A stretch of 64,000 bases of DNA from Prescottella defluvii (GTDB taxonomy: Bacteria > Actinomycetota > Actinomycetes > Mycobacteriales > Mycobacteriaceae): assembly GCA_029690005.1 (NCBI GenBank), contig CP121458.1, forward strand, positions 3,658,001 to 3,722,000. The letters run 5' to 3'. Below are positions 40,543 through 52,882 of the stretch, piece by piece. How positions within the stretch are numbered: position 1 is the first letter of the stretch; each line of letters begins with the position of its first letter. The notes under the pieces were generated by a model that was given only the letters and a program-made list of their open reading frames with translations, was not told the origin of the DNA and ran no database searches. Made by a program: the position numbers and the translations under genes.

Positions 40543-41699
40543 TCACCCGGGGAGGACCGTCAGCCCGTGCGGGCGAAGGTTCATCGACTCGCAGCCGTCG
40601 GCCGTCACCACGACGATGTCCTCGATCCGGGCGCCCCACCGCCCGCGGAAGTAGATTCCCGGTTCGATGCTGAACGCCATCCCCGGTTCGAGAACGACCG
40701 TGTTACCGGCGACGATGTACGGCTCCTCGTGGACCGACAGCCCGATGCCGTGCCCGGTGCGGTGGACGAATATGTCGCCAGGCCCACCCCGGCGAGGACA
40801 TCGCGTGCCGCGGCGTCGACGGATTCCGCGGTCACGCCGGGACGCACAGCCTCGACGGACGCGCGCTGCGCCGCTCCTTCGAGCACTGCAACATGCTCCG
40901 CGACCTCTGCGTCGGGCTCGCCCAGGCTGTACGTGCGGGTGGAGTCCGAGTCGTAGCCGGGGCTCGACCGGGCCGCCGATGTCGATCACGACGATGTCGC
41001 CGGACCGATGACGCGATCGGAGACTTCGTGGTGCGGGGTCGGCACCGTGCGGCCCGGACCCGACGATGACGAAGGCCGCCTCGGCGTGGCCCTCCGCCAG
41101 GATCGCGGCGGTGATGTCGGCCGCGACCTCGGCCTCGGTACGTCCCGGGCGCAGCCATTCGCCCATCCGGGCGTGCACCCTGTCGATCGCCGCACCCGCG
41201 CGGCGCAGGGCCTCGACCTCGGCGTTGTCCTTGATCATCCGCAGCTCCCGGAGCACACCCGTGGCCAGCACCGGCACGGCGCCGAACCGGCGGGCCAGCG
41301 GAACCAGGTGCAGCGCCGGCATCGCGTCGGTGACCGCGGTCCGCGGGGATTCCGGGAGCAGCGATGACACCAGCTCGTACGGGTCGACACCGTCCACCCA
41401 GTCGTGCACCGGCAGGCCCAGATCGGCCACGGCCGAATCCCCAGCGACGCAAGCTCGAGCCGCGGCAGCACGACCGACGGCGCATTCCCGTCGGACGGCA
41501 CGACCAGACACGTCAACCGCTCGAACGAGTCGGCGCGCGACCCGATCAGATAGCGCAGATCCGGTCCCGGCGTGATGAGCAGGCCGTCGAGCCCGGCACG
41601 CTCCGCGAACTGCGCGGCTCTGGCCAGGCGGTCGGCGTACACCGCCGTCGGGAACCGAGATGCTTCTGGGACGGTGGAACCGGCGCTGTGGGAACTCAT
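40543..41699 (-). CDS. pepE: M24 family metallopeptidase (Xaa-Pro dipeptidase PepE-like)
   Basis: Creatinase-fold aminopeptidase. N-terminal domain [20 protein letters not shown]; catalytic domain with metal ligands in [10 protein letters not shown], the His motif [29 protein letters not shown] and [13 protein letters not shown] 41699 is clear. Frame changes near 41440, 41025, 40960 and 40785 are bridged. Same position as M. tuberculosis Rv2089c pepE, beside the exonuclease gene, which supports the name. Length about 385. Confidence 0.88.
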
Positions 41700-41735
41700 G
41701 GATTCAGGCTAGTGCCGTTTGGCAGGATGGGGCGC

Positions 41736-42680
41736 ATGAGTGGGCCTTTGCTGCTGTTGGACGGTGCAAGTCTGTGGTTCCGGGCGTTCTATGCCCTCCC
41801 CGAGTCGATGACCGCGCCCGACGGGCGCCCCGTCAACGCGGTGCGCGGATTCACCGACATGGTGGCCGCGCTGATCACCCGCACCCAGCCGTCGCGGCTC
41901 GCGGTGTGCCTCGACCTGGACTGGCGCCCCCAGTTCCGGGTGGACGCCGTGCCGTCGTACAAGACCCATCGAGTGGCCGAGGAGTCCGACGGATCGGCCG
42001 AGGAGGTGCCCGACACCCTCACGCCGCAGGTCGACATGATCATGGGCGTCCTCGCGGCGGCCGGCATCGCGACCGCCGGCGCCGAGGGGTTCGAGGCCGA
42101 CGACGTGCTGGGAACCCTTGCCGCACAGGAGAAGACGGACCCGGTCGTGGTGGTCAGCGGCGACCGCGACCTGCTGCAAGTGGTGGCCGACGAGCCGGTT
42201 CCGGTGCGCGTGCTGTACGTGGGTCGGGGCCTGGCCAAGGCCGAGTTGTTCGGCCCCGCCGAGGTCGCCGACAAGTACGGCGTCCCCGCGGACCGCGCGG
42301 GCGAGGCGTACGCCGAACTCGCTCTGCTGCGCGGTGATTCGTCCGACGGCCTACCCGGCGTCAAGGGTGTCGGCGAGAAGACCGCATCGACGCTGCTGCT
42401 ACGCCACGGCTCGCTCGACCAACTGCGTGCCGCGGCTCTCGATCCGTCCAGCGACGTCGCGAAGGGGGTCAGGGCGAAACTCGCCGCCTCCGACGACTAC
42501 ATCGACGCGGCCTTGCCCGTCGTGCGGGTCGTGACCGATGCGGAGGTGCACCTCTCCCGCGCGGATACCCTGCCCGCCGTCCCGGCCGATCCCGAGCAGC
42601 TCGCCGGCATTGCAGCGAACCTCGGTGTCGAGCGATCGGTTGCCCGCCTGCTGGCCGCGATGGCAACCGAACGCTCGTGA
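41736..42680 (+). CDS. 5'-3' exonuclease (FEN/PolI N-terminal type)
   Basis: Intact 314-residue flap/5'-exonuclease, separate from a polymerase domain, as Rv2090 in M. tuberculosis. Acidic metal-site blocks: [31 protein letters not shown] and [11 protein letters not shown], then [11 protein letters not shown], and the helix-hairpin-helix [20 protein letters not shown]. It should remove RNA primers or flaps in replication and repair. ATG 41736 follows AGGATGGGG. Divergent from pepE. Confidence 0.92.
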   Translation: MSGPLLLLDGASLWFRAFYALPESMTAPDGRPVNAVRGFTDMVAALITRTQPSRLAVCLDLDWRPQFRVDAVPSYKTHRVAEESDGSAEEVPDTLTPQVDMIMGVLAAAGIATAGAEGFEADDVLGTLAAQEKTDPVVVVSGDRDLLQVVADEPVPVRVLYVGRGLAKAELFGPAEVADKYGVPADRAGEAYAELALLRGDSSDGLPGVKGVGEKTASTLLLRHGSLDQLRAAALDPSSDVAKGVRAKLAASDDYIDAALPVVRVVTDAEVHLSRADTLPAVPADPEQLAGIAANLGVERSVARLLAAMATERS

Positions 42681-42696
42681 ACGCCTCGGCGAGAGC

Positions 42697-43535
42697 CTAG
42701 TTCGGGCGGCTGACCTCGTAGGTACCCTCGTCGTCGGTGAACGTCACGGTCACCTTCTTGGGGGTGCCGTCGACGGTCAGCGAGCACTCGAACGACGCGC
42801 CCTTCTCGACCTTCTGCCCGGACGGGCAGCTGACGCCGCTGACGGAGCGAGCACCGTACGACTCGGTGACGATCTGCTCGACGCCCTTCTGCGCGGCAGT
42901 CTGATCGAGCGTCTTGCTGCCGAACGATCCCACCGCGAACAGGACTCCGCCGACGACCACGACGGCGGCGACGAGGATCCCCACCAACATCAGGATCTTC
43001 TTGTTGTTGCCGGACGACGCGGACGCGGGCGGCACGGGTGCACCCCACTGGTTCTGCTGCGGGGCACCGAACTGCTGGGTGGGAACCCCTGCTGCGGGTA
43101 ACCACCGGCCTGGGGTGACCCGCCCTGCGGGGCGCCCCACTGCGGCTGGCCCGGGCAGGTGCGCCCCACTGCGGCGCCGAACCCGGCTGCGGGGCGCCGG
43201 CTGGCTGGGCGTTCCACGCCTGCTGAACCGGCTGCCCCGGCTGGGAGGGTGCCTGTTGGGTCGGCGGCTGCTGGCCCCGCCGGCTGCGGCGCCGCTCCCC
43301 ACTGCGCGGTCGGCGCAGACGGGCCTGCTCCCGGCGCACCGGGGTACGGCTGACCGTACTGGTTGTACTGGCCGGGCATCTGGCCCTGCTCCGGCGCCGA
43401 GTACCCGGCACCGGCATACGGGTTGGCCCCGTAGGGATTCGGGTCGTGCGACTCCGGCGCAGCCGGATTGTCGGACTGTTCCGGCGACGGAGCCCACGCC
43501 TGGTTGGCGTCGTTGGGTCCCTGCGGAGCGTTCAT
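42697..43535 (-). CDS. DUF4333 domain-containing membrane protein with Pro/Gly/Gln-rich N-terminus
   Basis: Cytoplasmic low-complexity N-terminus (MNAPQGPNDANQAWAPSPEQ, repeated Q-W-G-A-P units), one transmembrane helix (ILMLVGILVAAVVVVGGVLF) and an extracellular DUF4333 domain with two cysteines (SVSGVSCPSGQKVEKGASFE, CSLTVDGTPKKVTVTF). Similar proteins are common in mycobacteria at this site (Rv2091c). Function unknown. Indels in the repetitive part (43280, 43160, 43090) shift the frame. ATG 43535; end at 42697. Convergent with the exonuclease gene. Confidence 0.75.
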
Positions 43536-43686
43536 GAAGTCTGCCTCCTCGACTGGTGTGCGCTGGTCCCGCCCGCCAAGCCGCTTTTCAGGCCCACGAC
43601 CAGTCCCCTCCCTTGTCAGATATCACCGCCACACTACGCATCTGCGCGACCCCGATCCCACCGGCACCCGGGGGTCGGGTCGACCG

Positions 43687-46376
43687 TCACGTCGCGGCTA
43701 CCGCGACCAGCGCCGCGGCGGATCGCCCCGACCGCCGGGCGGCGGCCTTCGCGACGCTCGGATCCGACGCTGTCGAATGCACCTGGTCCAGCAGATCGAT
43801 CACCTGGCGGCACCACCGCACGAAGTCGCCGGCCGACAGTTCCTTGCCGCCGGAACCCGCCGCGAGCAGCGCGTCCACCAGCGATTCCTCACTTGCCCAC
43901 TGGTACACCGCGGTGACGAAGCCCGGATCCGGCTCGCGAGTGAGCGGCAGCTTGCTGGCGGATCTCATCGGACCGCAACTCGCCCCGCACCCGGGCGGTG
44001 TCGGCGAGTGCTCGACGGATCGGCACCGTCGGGCCCCGGTCGGGCGCGTCGGCGTCCTGCCGCGATTCGTACACGACCGACGAGACGACGGCCGCGAGTT
44101 CCGCCGGTGACAGACCGCTCCACACACCACGGCGCAGGCACTCCGCGACGAGAAGGTCGCTCACAGTAGATCCGGGCGAGTCGCTGACCATCCTCGGTCG
44201 CCTTCGGGTTCTCGCCGGCGGCGATGAACCCGCGCTCGGTGAGCAGCGCGACGATCCGGTCGAACGTCCGCGCCAGCGAGTTGGTGGTCGCAGCCACCTT
44301 CTGCCGCATGGATTCCGTCTCCCGCGCGAGCCGGTTGTATCGCTCGCCGATGCGGCTCAGCTGCTCACGGTCCGGCTGGGAATGGCACGGGTGCGCGCGC
44401 AACGCCTTGCGCAGCTCGACGACCTCGTGGTCCTCCCGACCGCCCTTGTCGCGCTTGAACCTCCGCGGCGGGGTGATACCGGTACTCCGAAGAGCCGACG
44501 CCAGGTCGCGGCGCACCCGCGCCGTACGGTGATCGACGTGCCGGGGCAACCGCATGCGTCCCAGCGACCGGGCGGGCACCGGGAAGTCCGCGGCGCTGAC
44601 CCGGCCCGCCGACTTCTCCTCCGTGAGCACCAGCGGCCGCGGATCTCCGCGGTCCATATCGGTCTCCAGCACCACCGCGAGACCCGACCGCTTCCCCACC
44701 GGGATCGCGATGACGTCGCCGCGGCGCAGCGAGTTCAAGGACTCCACCGCCGCACCGCGCCGGTCGGTCCGCTTCTGCCGCTCGAGCTGGCGTTCCCGGC
44801 TGCGCAGCCGCTCGCGGATCTGCACGTACTCGAAGTACTCGCCGTCGACGCCGCCGAGACGGTCCCGCAGCTCCGTGAGGGCGGCCTCGTTTCGTTCGAT
44901 CCCCCGCGTCAGCCCGACGACGGATCGATCCGCCTGGAACTGCGCGAAGGAGCGCTCGAGCAGCGCCCGCGACTCGGCCGCCCCCATCCGGTCTATGAGG
45001 TTGATCGACATGTTGTAGCCGGGCCGGAACGAGCTGCGCAGCGGGAACGTGCGCGTCGACGCGAGTCCCGCGACGTCGGTCGGCTCGACGCCCGGCTGCC
45101 ACAGCACGACCGCGTGCCCCTCGACGTCGATGCCACGACGGCCGGCCCGGCCGGTCAACTGCGTGTACTCGCCGGGAGTGAGCTCCGCGTGGGTGTCACC
45201 GTTGTACTTGACGAGCCGCTCGAGGACGACGGAGCGGGCCGGCATGTTGATACCCAGCGCCAGGGTCTCGGTCGCGAACACGGCCCGGACGAGGCCGTTG
45301 ACGAACAGTTCCTCGACGGTCTCGCGGAACGCCGGCAACATACCGGCGTGATGGGCGGCGAATCCCCGCTCGAGCGCTTCGCGCCACCCCCAGTAGCCCA
45401 GGACCTCGAGGTCGGCACGGGGCAGGTCCCGTGTGTGCTTCTCGACGATCTCGCGGATCTGCGCGGTCTGTTCCGGTGTCGTCAACCGCAGCCGGGAACG
45501 AACACACTGCGCGAGGGCCGCCTCGCAGCCCGCGCGGCTGAAGATGAAAGTGATCGCGGGCAGCAGCCCCTCCTCGTCGAGGCGCGCGATCACCTCCGGA
45601 CGCGGCAGCGGACGGTGGTCGCTCGAACGACCGCGCCCCCGCGGCTCCCACGAGTTCATGCGATCGAGCGCGAGGCGCTGCTTCACGTGTCGCACGAGAT
45701 CCGGGTCGACGACCATCTCGCGTCCACCGGTCGGCGTCGCCTTGGCGTCGAACAGATCGAACAGCCGACGGCCGACCATGATGTGCTGCCACAGCGGGAT
45801 CGGACGGGTCTCGTCCACCACGATCGTCGTGTCGCCGCGCACGGTCTCCATCCACGCACCGAATTCCTCGGCGTTGCTGACGGTCGCGGACAGGCTGACC
45901 AGGCGTACGTCGTCCGGCAGATGGAGGATGACCTCCTCCCACACGGCGCCGCGGAAGCGGTCGGCGAGGAAGTGCACCTCGTCCATCACGACGTGGGAGA
46001 GCCCACGCAGCGTCGGTGACTCCGCATAGATCATGTTGCGGAGCACCTCGGTCGTCATGACCACGATCGGTGCGTCGGAGTTGATGCTGGTGTCACCGGT
46101 CAGGAGGCCGACGGCGTCCTTGCCGTGACGTTCGCTCAACTCGGCGAACTTCTGGTTGCTGAGCGCCTTGATCGGCGTCGTGTAGAAGCACTTGCGGCCC
46201 GCGTCGAGGGCCAGGTGCACGGCGAACTCACCGACGACGGTCTTGCCGGCGCCGGTCGGCGCGCAGACGAGCACGCCGTGACCGGCCTCCAGTGCCGCAC
46301 ACGCCTCGATCTGGAACGGATCGAGCGGAAAGCTCAGTTGCTCCGAGAACGCATCGAGTTGAGTTCGTGTCCTCAC
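43687..46376 (-). CDS. helY: DEAD/DEAH-box superfamily II helicase HelY
   Basis: Ski2-like RNA/DNA helicase of about 895 residues. Motifs: [87 protein letters not shown] and [19 protein letters not shown] 46376 ([20 protein letters not shown]) fits the family N-terminus. The body is open over 2 kb; indels near 44170, 43965 and 43735 affect only the C-terminus, which ends at 43687. It is syntenic with Rv2092c and lies directly downstream of tatC. Confidence 0.92.
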
Positions 46377-47338
46377 AACGTATCCGAGTAGTCCTGCGCG
46401 GAAGTCGCCCGGTGCCGTGGACGGCTGCACCGGCGACACGCCGTCGATCGACGTGGGTGCCGAGATCGAGGAGGCCTCCTCGTCGGACAGCGCCGCGAGG
46501 TCCTCGGCCTCACGCCGAGCCTTGCGGCCATCGTGCACGCGGGAGATCTGGATCGACAATTCGAGCAGCACCGTGAGCGCCGCCGCCAGGGCGATCATCG
46601 TGAACGGGTCCTGGCCCGGGTCGCGACAGCCGCGAAGACGAACAGCGCGAAGATCAGGCCACGCCGCCACGACTTCAGCTTGTGATAGGGCAGGACGCCG
46701 ACGGAGTTGAGCGCGACGACAAGCAGCGGGATCTCGAAGCTGACTCCGAAGATGATCAGCACGTTGATCACGAAGCCGAAGTACTGCGAACCGCTGAGCG
46801 CGGTGACCTGGACGTTGTCACCGATGGAGAGGAGGAAATGCAACGCCTGGGCCACGACGAGGTAGGCGAGGACGGCGCCGGCGACGAACAGCGTCGACGC
46901 TGCGACGACGAAGCTGATCGCGTACTTGCGTTCCTTGGCGTACAGGCCCGGCGTGATGAACCGCCACAGCTGGTACAGCCAGACGGGGCATGCGAGAACG
47001 ACGCCGGCGGTCAGCGCGACCTTCAGTCGCAGCATGAACTGTTCGAACGGACCCGTCGCGAGCAGTCGGCACAGGTCGTCGGGACTGCCGGCGGGGCTGA
47101 AGTCCGCACGACTCGACGCTGGCAGGGAACAATACGGCCCGGTCAAGACGCTGCCGAGACTCTCGATGCCGAAGATCGACGTCGAGTACCAGACGAAACC
47201 GAAGGCGGTCGTGACCACGATCGCGGCGACGGCAATGAGCAGACGCGTACGCAACTCGTAGAGATGGTCGACGAGCGACATCGTGCCGTCTGGATTTGTC
47301 CTGCGCCTGCTCCGACGCGGGTCGAACGGAATTCGCAC
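46373..47338 (-). CDS. tatC: Twin-arginine translocase subunit TatC
   Basis: Core receptor of the Tat export system. GTG 47338; family N-terminus [17 protein letters not shown], helices [59 protein letters not shown] and [20 protein letters not shown], six in all. One indel near 46620 ([15 protein letters not shown] junction). The probable stop overlaps the helY start. A charged C-terminal tail of about 55 residues follows the last helix, as in mycobacteria. Partner of tatA 68 bases upstream; the Tat-type phosphatase at 17.5 kb would be a client. Confidence 0.9.
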
Positions 47339-47406
47339 TATGGGCCCTAGCCTTGGTCAGCAGTGATCCGGGGTGATCGACTCGCCGGATGCTCGTGAAA
47401 CGTGAA

Positions 47407-47679
47407 CTAGGCCGACTTCGGCTCGGTGCGGGGCTGCTGCGGGGTCTCGACGACCGTGGCATCGAGCGGCGCGGACGGCAACTGAGCGGACGGAGCCGGG
47501 TCGGACGCAGCACTCGACGACGCGTTGCCGTCGTTCTGCATCTCCTTGACCTCACTCTTGAAGATGCGCAGGGACCTGCCGAGACCACGAGCCGCTTCCG
47601 GCAGCTTCTTGGAACCGAACAGGATGACGACCACCAGCGCCACGATGGCCCAGTGCCACAGGCTGAAGCCTCCGGTCAT
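47407..47679 (-). CDS. tatA: Twin-arginine translocase subunit TatA
   Basis: Intact 90-residue protein: short periplasmic N-terminus, single helix ([20 protein letters not shown]), the FGSKKLPE hinge and amphipathic helix ([20 protein letters not shown]), then an acidic Ser/Pro-rich tail. Forms the Tat pore with TatC. ATG 47679 follows GGAGGTAGTA, an excellent ribosome site; in-frame codons upstream are ignored for that reason. In an operon with tatC and helY. Confidence 0.95.
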   Translation of the reverse strand: MTGGFSLWHWAIVALVVVILFGSKKLPEAARGLGRSLRIFKSEVKEMQNDGNASSSAASDPAPSAQLPSAPLDATVVETPQQPRTEPKSA

Positions 47680-47908
47680 TACTACCTCCAAATTTCAGAC
47701 GCCAACGATGCTACCGGACGTGAGTGCGTCGGTCTTGGTGTAAACGTCCTGTTCACCGTGACTTAACAACCAACCGGAGCGGTTTGCGCACCTACCGATG
47801 ATCCGGTTCACGCGACCGCTATCCGAAATTACTCTTCTCGCCGTCTCCGCGGACCCCTTCGGCCGGATCGAGGAGACAATTCGGACATAGACGCCCGGGG
47901 TGCCGAGG

Positions 47909-48883
47909 CTACGCCCCGAGCGCGTCGTATGCGTCGAGAGCCGCCCGCGCACGATCGCGAACCGCGCCGACGAGTTCTCCGGCCCGAGGACGCGGCGGCC
48001 GACCCGAAACCGAGCACGAGGCGAGCCATCCACTCCAGCGACCCGTAGCGCATCGTCACCTCGATGGAGCCGTCCGACAGTGTTTGCACCAGGTCCATCG
48101 GATAGTTGTCGAGAATCCAGCCGTGGGAGCCCGAGATCTGCAGGTGTGCGAGCGGCAAGCCGGCGTCCGCGCTGAACAACTCGAGGTGCTGGTCGGTCCC
48201 CAACGCTAGCGCGGGGGCGCCGACATCTCGTCCAGCTCCTCGGCCGCGTCGATCCGGTCGAACCGGAAGAGCCGGACGCCCTCCGCCTGCCGGCACCACG
48301 CCTGCAGGTAGGTGTGATCGTCGACCAGCAGCGACCGGATCGGATCGACCACGCGCTCGGAGACGGCGTCGCGCGACGCCGAGTAGTACGTCAGGTGTAG
48401 TGCGTGATCGTGCTGCAATGCCGACCGGACGGTCGCCGCGACCGGATTCTCCGGTGTCGTGGCGGACACGCCGTCGTCGTCCGACGTGCCGGCGCTCATC
48501 GCGCGGGCGGCGGTTCCGGCCGCCGATTCGATCTTCGCGATCGCGCCCTGCGCCGCGGTCGGATCGACCATCCCCGGCATTTCTGCAAGCGAGCGCAGCG
48601 CCACCAGCAGCACTGTCGCCTCCGTCGACGTCAGGCGCAGGGGCCTGTCCATGCCCGCCGAGAAGATCACCGAGACGGTGTCCTCGTCGAAGGACAGATC
48701 GATCAGATCGCCCGGGCCGTACCCCGGCAGCCCGCACACCCACAGCTGGTCCAGGTCCTTCATCAGGTTCGGAACCGTGACACCCAACTCGCGTGCCGCC
48801 TGTTCCTTGCTGATGCCGGGATTCGCCATGAAGTACGGCACCATGTTCAGCAGCCGGGCCAGCCGTGACAGTCGGACGCTCAT
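47909..48883 (-). CDS. pafC: Transcriptional regulator PafC (WYL-domain)
   Basis: Half of the PafBC activator that induces DNA-damage genes independently of LexA/RecA in mycobacteria. Winged helix N-terminus RLARLLNMVPYFMANPGISK followed by EQAARELGV, then the WYL domain with ALHLTYYSASRDAVSERVVD and SLLVDDHTYLQAWCRQAEGV. ATG 48883 overlaps the pafB stop (ATGA). Indels near 48215 and 47985-47965 are bridged; the restored C-terminus EELVGAVRDRARAALDAYDA ends at 47909. Length about 324. Confidence 0.88.
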
Positions 48884-49892
48884 CGCTCTGCCTCCACGCT
48901 CTCCGCCGCGACCGCGTCACCCGCGGCAGCGAAACGCAGCTTCTCCTTGACCATCGAGCGCAGGGATTCCGGCTCCAGCACGAGGGCGTCGACGCCGTGG
49001 CCTGCGATCAACCGAGCGGTCCAGTCCCACGACCGGACCGGATCTCGAGCACTGCTCCGGGTCGAGACCCCAATTCGCGCGTGCCCCGGACGGTTCCGAG
49101 CCGACGCAGCTCGGTCGCGCGCCCCTCGGCGACCCACACCACCGCGACACCCGTCACGGACCCGGCACCGGTCACCGCGTCGACGACGGCGCGCAGATCC
49201 ACGTCCGCGGGCTTGCGGACGACGTCGGCGGGACCGATCGCCTGCACCGGGTCACCGATCCGCGACAGCCGGAAGGTGCGGGTCGCGTCCCGATCGACGT
49301 CGTGCCCGACCAGATACCACCGTCCACGCAGCGTCACCACGCCCCACGGTTCGACGGTCCGGGTGACGAACGCCTCGGTGGGGGCGCCCCGATGCTGGAA
49401 CGTCACCACACGGCCCGCGTCGATCGCCTCGAGCAGCTGCCGCATCGCGGATTCCGATCCGCGGTGCGGGCGGGAATGGCCGGCACCGGGACGGCGTCGA
49501 GTTCCGCATCGACCTGCACCCCGGCGGCGCGCAGCTTCATCAACGCGCTCTGGGACGCCGACAACAGTTCTGGCGATCCCCACAGACGCACCGCGACGGC
49601 GACGGCGGCCGCTTCCGCGGCATCCAGGTCGACGTCGGGCAGCTCGCAGGCGTCCCGATTGATCCGGTACCCCTCCACTCCGGAGAATCGGCTCGCCTGT
49701 CCGGTCTCCAGCGGGATGCCGAGGTCGCGCAGCTCGTTCTGTCCCGCTCGAACATTCGGCTGAACGCCTCGTGACTCGCGGAATCGTCGTAGCCGGCCAC
49801 GCTCTGCGGATCTTCTCCGCGGTGAGGAACTGTCGGGTCGAGAGCAGGCAGATGACAAGGTTCATCAACCGCTCGACTTTGGATATCGCCAC
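48880..49892 (-). CDS. pafB: Transcriptional regulator PafB (WYL-domain)
   Basis: Partner of PafC. GTG 49892 begins [20 protein letters not shown], the winged helix; the WYL domain contains [40 protein letters not shown] and [10 protein letters not shown]. Frame changes near 49800, 49735, 49475 and 49040 are bridged; the end [17 protein letters not shown] at 48880 overlaps pafC. Lies downstream of pafA as in mycobacteria, linking the regulator to the Pup ligase operon. Confidence 0.88.
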
Positions 49893-49902
49893 GTCGCCGA
49901 GC

Positions 49903-51329
49903 CTAGTGGCAACAGACCAGACCGAGCGGTAGCAAACGGACGAACTGCCCGGTGGACCGCCCGATGGGGTCGACATGGACGCGATGAGCCGCTCCACACG
50001 CTCGTCGACCGAACGGAACGGTTCCTTGCACAGCGCGGTGCGTTGCGCCTGATCGTTCAGCTTGAGATGCACCCAGTCCACCGTGAAGTCGCGGCCGGCG
50101 TCCTGCGCGGCGGCGATGAAGTCACCGCGCAGCTTGGCTCGCGTGCGTCTGCGGGGGCGTCTCCACGGCTGCCTCGATGGTCTCGTCCTCGGTGACCCGC
50201 TTCGCCAACCCCTTGCGCTGCAAAAGGTCGAAGACGCCGCGGCCACGCTTGATGTCGTGGTACGCGAGATCGAGCTGCGCGATCTTGGGATCGGACAGTT
50301 CCATCCCGTACTTGTCCTGGTACCGCTGGAACAGCTTGCGCTTGATCACCCAGTCGATCTCGGTGTCGACCTTCGCGAAGTCCTGGTTCTCGACCGCGTC
50401 GAGCGTCCGGCCCCACAGGTCGACAACCTGATCGACCTGCGGATCGCGCTCTCGTGTCCGCAGGTGATCGACGGCCCGGGAGTAGTACTCGCGCTGGATG
50501 TCGAGCGCGCTCGCCTGCCGCCCGCCGGCCAGCCGGACGGGACGACGGCCGGTGAGGTCGTGGCTCACCTCGCGGATCGCGCGGATCGGGTTGTCGAGCG
50601 CGAAGTCCCGGAACGGCACCCGGCCTCGATCATCTCCAGCACCAACGCGGCCGTTCCGACCTTGAGCATCGTGGTCGTCTCGGACATGTTGGAGTCGCCG
50701 ACGATCACGTGGAGGCGGCGGTACTTCTCGGCATCGGCATGCGGCTCGTCACGGGTGTTGATGATCGGACGCGACCGCGTGGTCGCCGACGACACGCCTT
50801 CCCAGATGTGCTCGGCCCGCTGCGACAGGCAGAAGGTTGCGGCCTTGGGGGTCTGCAGGATCTTGCCGGCGCCGCAGATCAACTGCCGCGTCACCAGGAA
50901 GGGAAGCAACACGTCCGAGATTCGGGAGAACTGCCCTGCCCGCACGACGAGGAAGTTCTCGTGGCAGCCGTAAGATTGCCGGCCGAATCGGTGTTGTTCT
51001 TGAACAGATAGATGTCGCCGCCGATGCCCTCCTCGGCGAGCCGCTGCTCGGCATCGACAAGTCAGTTCCTCGAGTACACGCTCGCCCGCGCGATCGTGAT
51101 TGACGAGCTGCAACAGGCTGTCGCACTCGGCGGTCGCATACTCCGGATGCGATCCGACGTCGAGGTACAGGCGCGCGCCGTTGCGGAGGAACACGTTGGA
51201 ACTGCGGCCCCACGAGACCACCCGCCGGAAGAGGTAACGGGCAACCTCGTCCGGACTCAGCCGTCGATGACCGTGAAAGGTGCAGGTGACACCGAACTCG
51301 GTCTCAATTCCCATGATTCGTCGCTGCAC
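49903..51329 (-). CDS. pafA: Pup-protein ligase PafA
   Basis: Glutamine-synthetase-fold ligase that joins the C-terminal Glu of Pup to substrate lysines. GTG 51329 gives [20 protein letters not shown] with the catalytic-loop GIETEFG, then [59 protein letters not shown] and [20 protein letters not shown], all family hallmarks. Frame changes near 51070, 50970, 50625 and 50150. At the 3' end the frame runs without stop into pafB; the family C-terminus [13 protein letters not shown] suggests the real stop was lost to an indel near 49970, or lies at 49903-49905. Confidence 0.9.
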
Positions 51330-51401
51330 ACTTCGACACTACAGCGCCGAACGCGATTGCCTTGCCGTTCAGGATCAGTCGCGCCGCCATAGGGTGGGAA
51401 C

Positions 51402-52882
51402 GTGGCCGAAGTGAGATGTTTCCCGGAACGTACCGACCGCGTTCTCATGCGTCTCAGCGCCGATCTGCCACCGTCCCGACTCGACGGTGGACTGCGCGCC
51501 CTGAGCACCGCCGCGAGCCACAGCGTCCTGTGGCTGGGCATCGCGACCGGTCTCGGACTGGCCGGGTGCCGGGCCCGCCGAGCCGCGGTTCGGGCATTCT
51601 CTCGGTGGCCGGAGCGAGCGCGCTCACCAACGCGGTCCTCAAGCCGTTGTTGCCGCGTCGGCGACCGCCCGCGGGGACGGCCGAGTTCACGACCAGACGT
51701 GGGCTCCCCGCGCCCGCGTCGTCGTCGTTCCCGTCCGGGCATTCGGCCTCCGCCGCCGCCTTCGCAACTGGCGTGGCGCTCGAATTCCCCGCCGTGGGGG
51801 CGGCGCTGACCCCGCTGGCGGCCGCAGTCGCCTACTCGCGTGTGCACACCGGCGTGCACTGGCCGTCCGACATCGCGGTGGGCGTGGGTGTCGGCACCGC
51901 TGTCGCGCTCGCTACCCGACGGTGGTGGCCGGTGCGCGACGAGGAACCCGCGACGCTCGGCCCCGACCGGCGGACGCGGGCGCTCCCCGCGGGCGACGGC
52001 ATGATCGTGTTCGTCAACCCGGGATCCGGCACCGACGACGACGGCATCCGGTCCGAGGTCGAGGCGGCCCTGCCGAAGGCCGCGGTCGTGGAGTTCGACC
52101 CCGATCGCGATTTCGACTCCCAACTCGACGAGGTGATCACGGAGCGGTCACCCGAGGCCGTCGGCGTGTGTGGCGGTGACGGAACCGTTGTCACCGTCGC
52201 GGCGGCCGCCGTCCGTCACGGGCTGCCGCTCGCGGTCTTTCCGGGCGGGACGCTCAACCACTTCGCCCGCGACGCCGGCGTCGGCGACATCGCGTCGACC
52301 GCCGAGGCGATCGCCACCGGCAGCGCCGAGCTGGTCGACCTCGGGCAGGTGGAGATGGACGGCGGGCCGGCGACGACGTTCGTCAACACCGCCAGCCTCG
52401 GCGGCTACCCGGACTCTGTCCGACTGCGCGAACGCTGGCAGCCCCGGCTCGGCAAATGGCCGGCCGCGGCGCTCGCCATGGCCCGAGTCCTCGCCCGAAC
52501 TCAACCGACGAACGTCGTCATCGACGGTGCGAGGCACTCGCTCTGGATGCTGTTCGTGGGGAACGGACGGTACTCCCCCGTCGATCAGGTACCGATGTCC
52601 CGACCGGAGATCCACCGCGGCACCCTCGACGTGCGGTACATCCGCGCCGACCGACGGTTCTCCCGCACCCGACTCGTGGCCGCGGCGCTCACCGGGACGC
52701 TCGGTTCGTCGGCGACCTACGTGCAACGCGCCACGTCGTCGCTGACCGTGGAGGTCGACGGGGAGGCAGTCGCATTGGCGACCGACGGCGAGGTGGTCGC
52801 CGACGGTCGCCGGTTCGAGTTCCACAGCGAGCCACGAAGCGTGACCCTGTACCGCGGGCGCCCCGCCGACCAGCCCGGCTAG
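51402..52882 (+). CDS. Bifunctional PAP2 phosphatase / diacylglycerol kinase family protein
   Basis: Fusion of a membrane PAP2 phosphatase domain and a lipid kinase domain. PAP2 motifs: KPLLPRRRPP, SFPSGHSAS and YSRVHTGVHWPSDIAVG. Kinase part: VFVNPGSGTDDDG, GVCGGDGTVVTVA and FPGGTLNHFARDAG, then NTASLGGYPD. It may swap phosphate on diacylglycerol or polyprenyl lipids; the substrate is unknown. GTG 51402 starts VAEVRCFPERTDRVLMRLSA; one indel near 51575. Divergent from pafA by 72 bases and ending five bases before the convergent prcA end. Length about 493. Confidence 0.88.

Noticed and set aside
43965..46670. A 901-residue open frame that starts with membrane helices and continues as a helicase, as a membrane-bound helicase
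   Set aside because: The first part is the C-terminal end of TatC and GTG 46376 gives the normal HelY N-terminus, so two genes are annotated.
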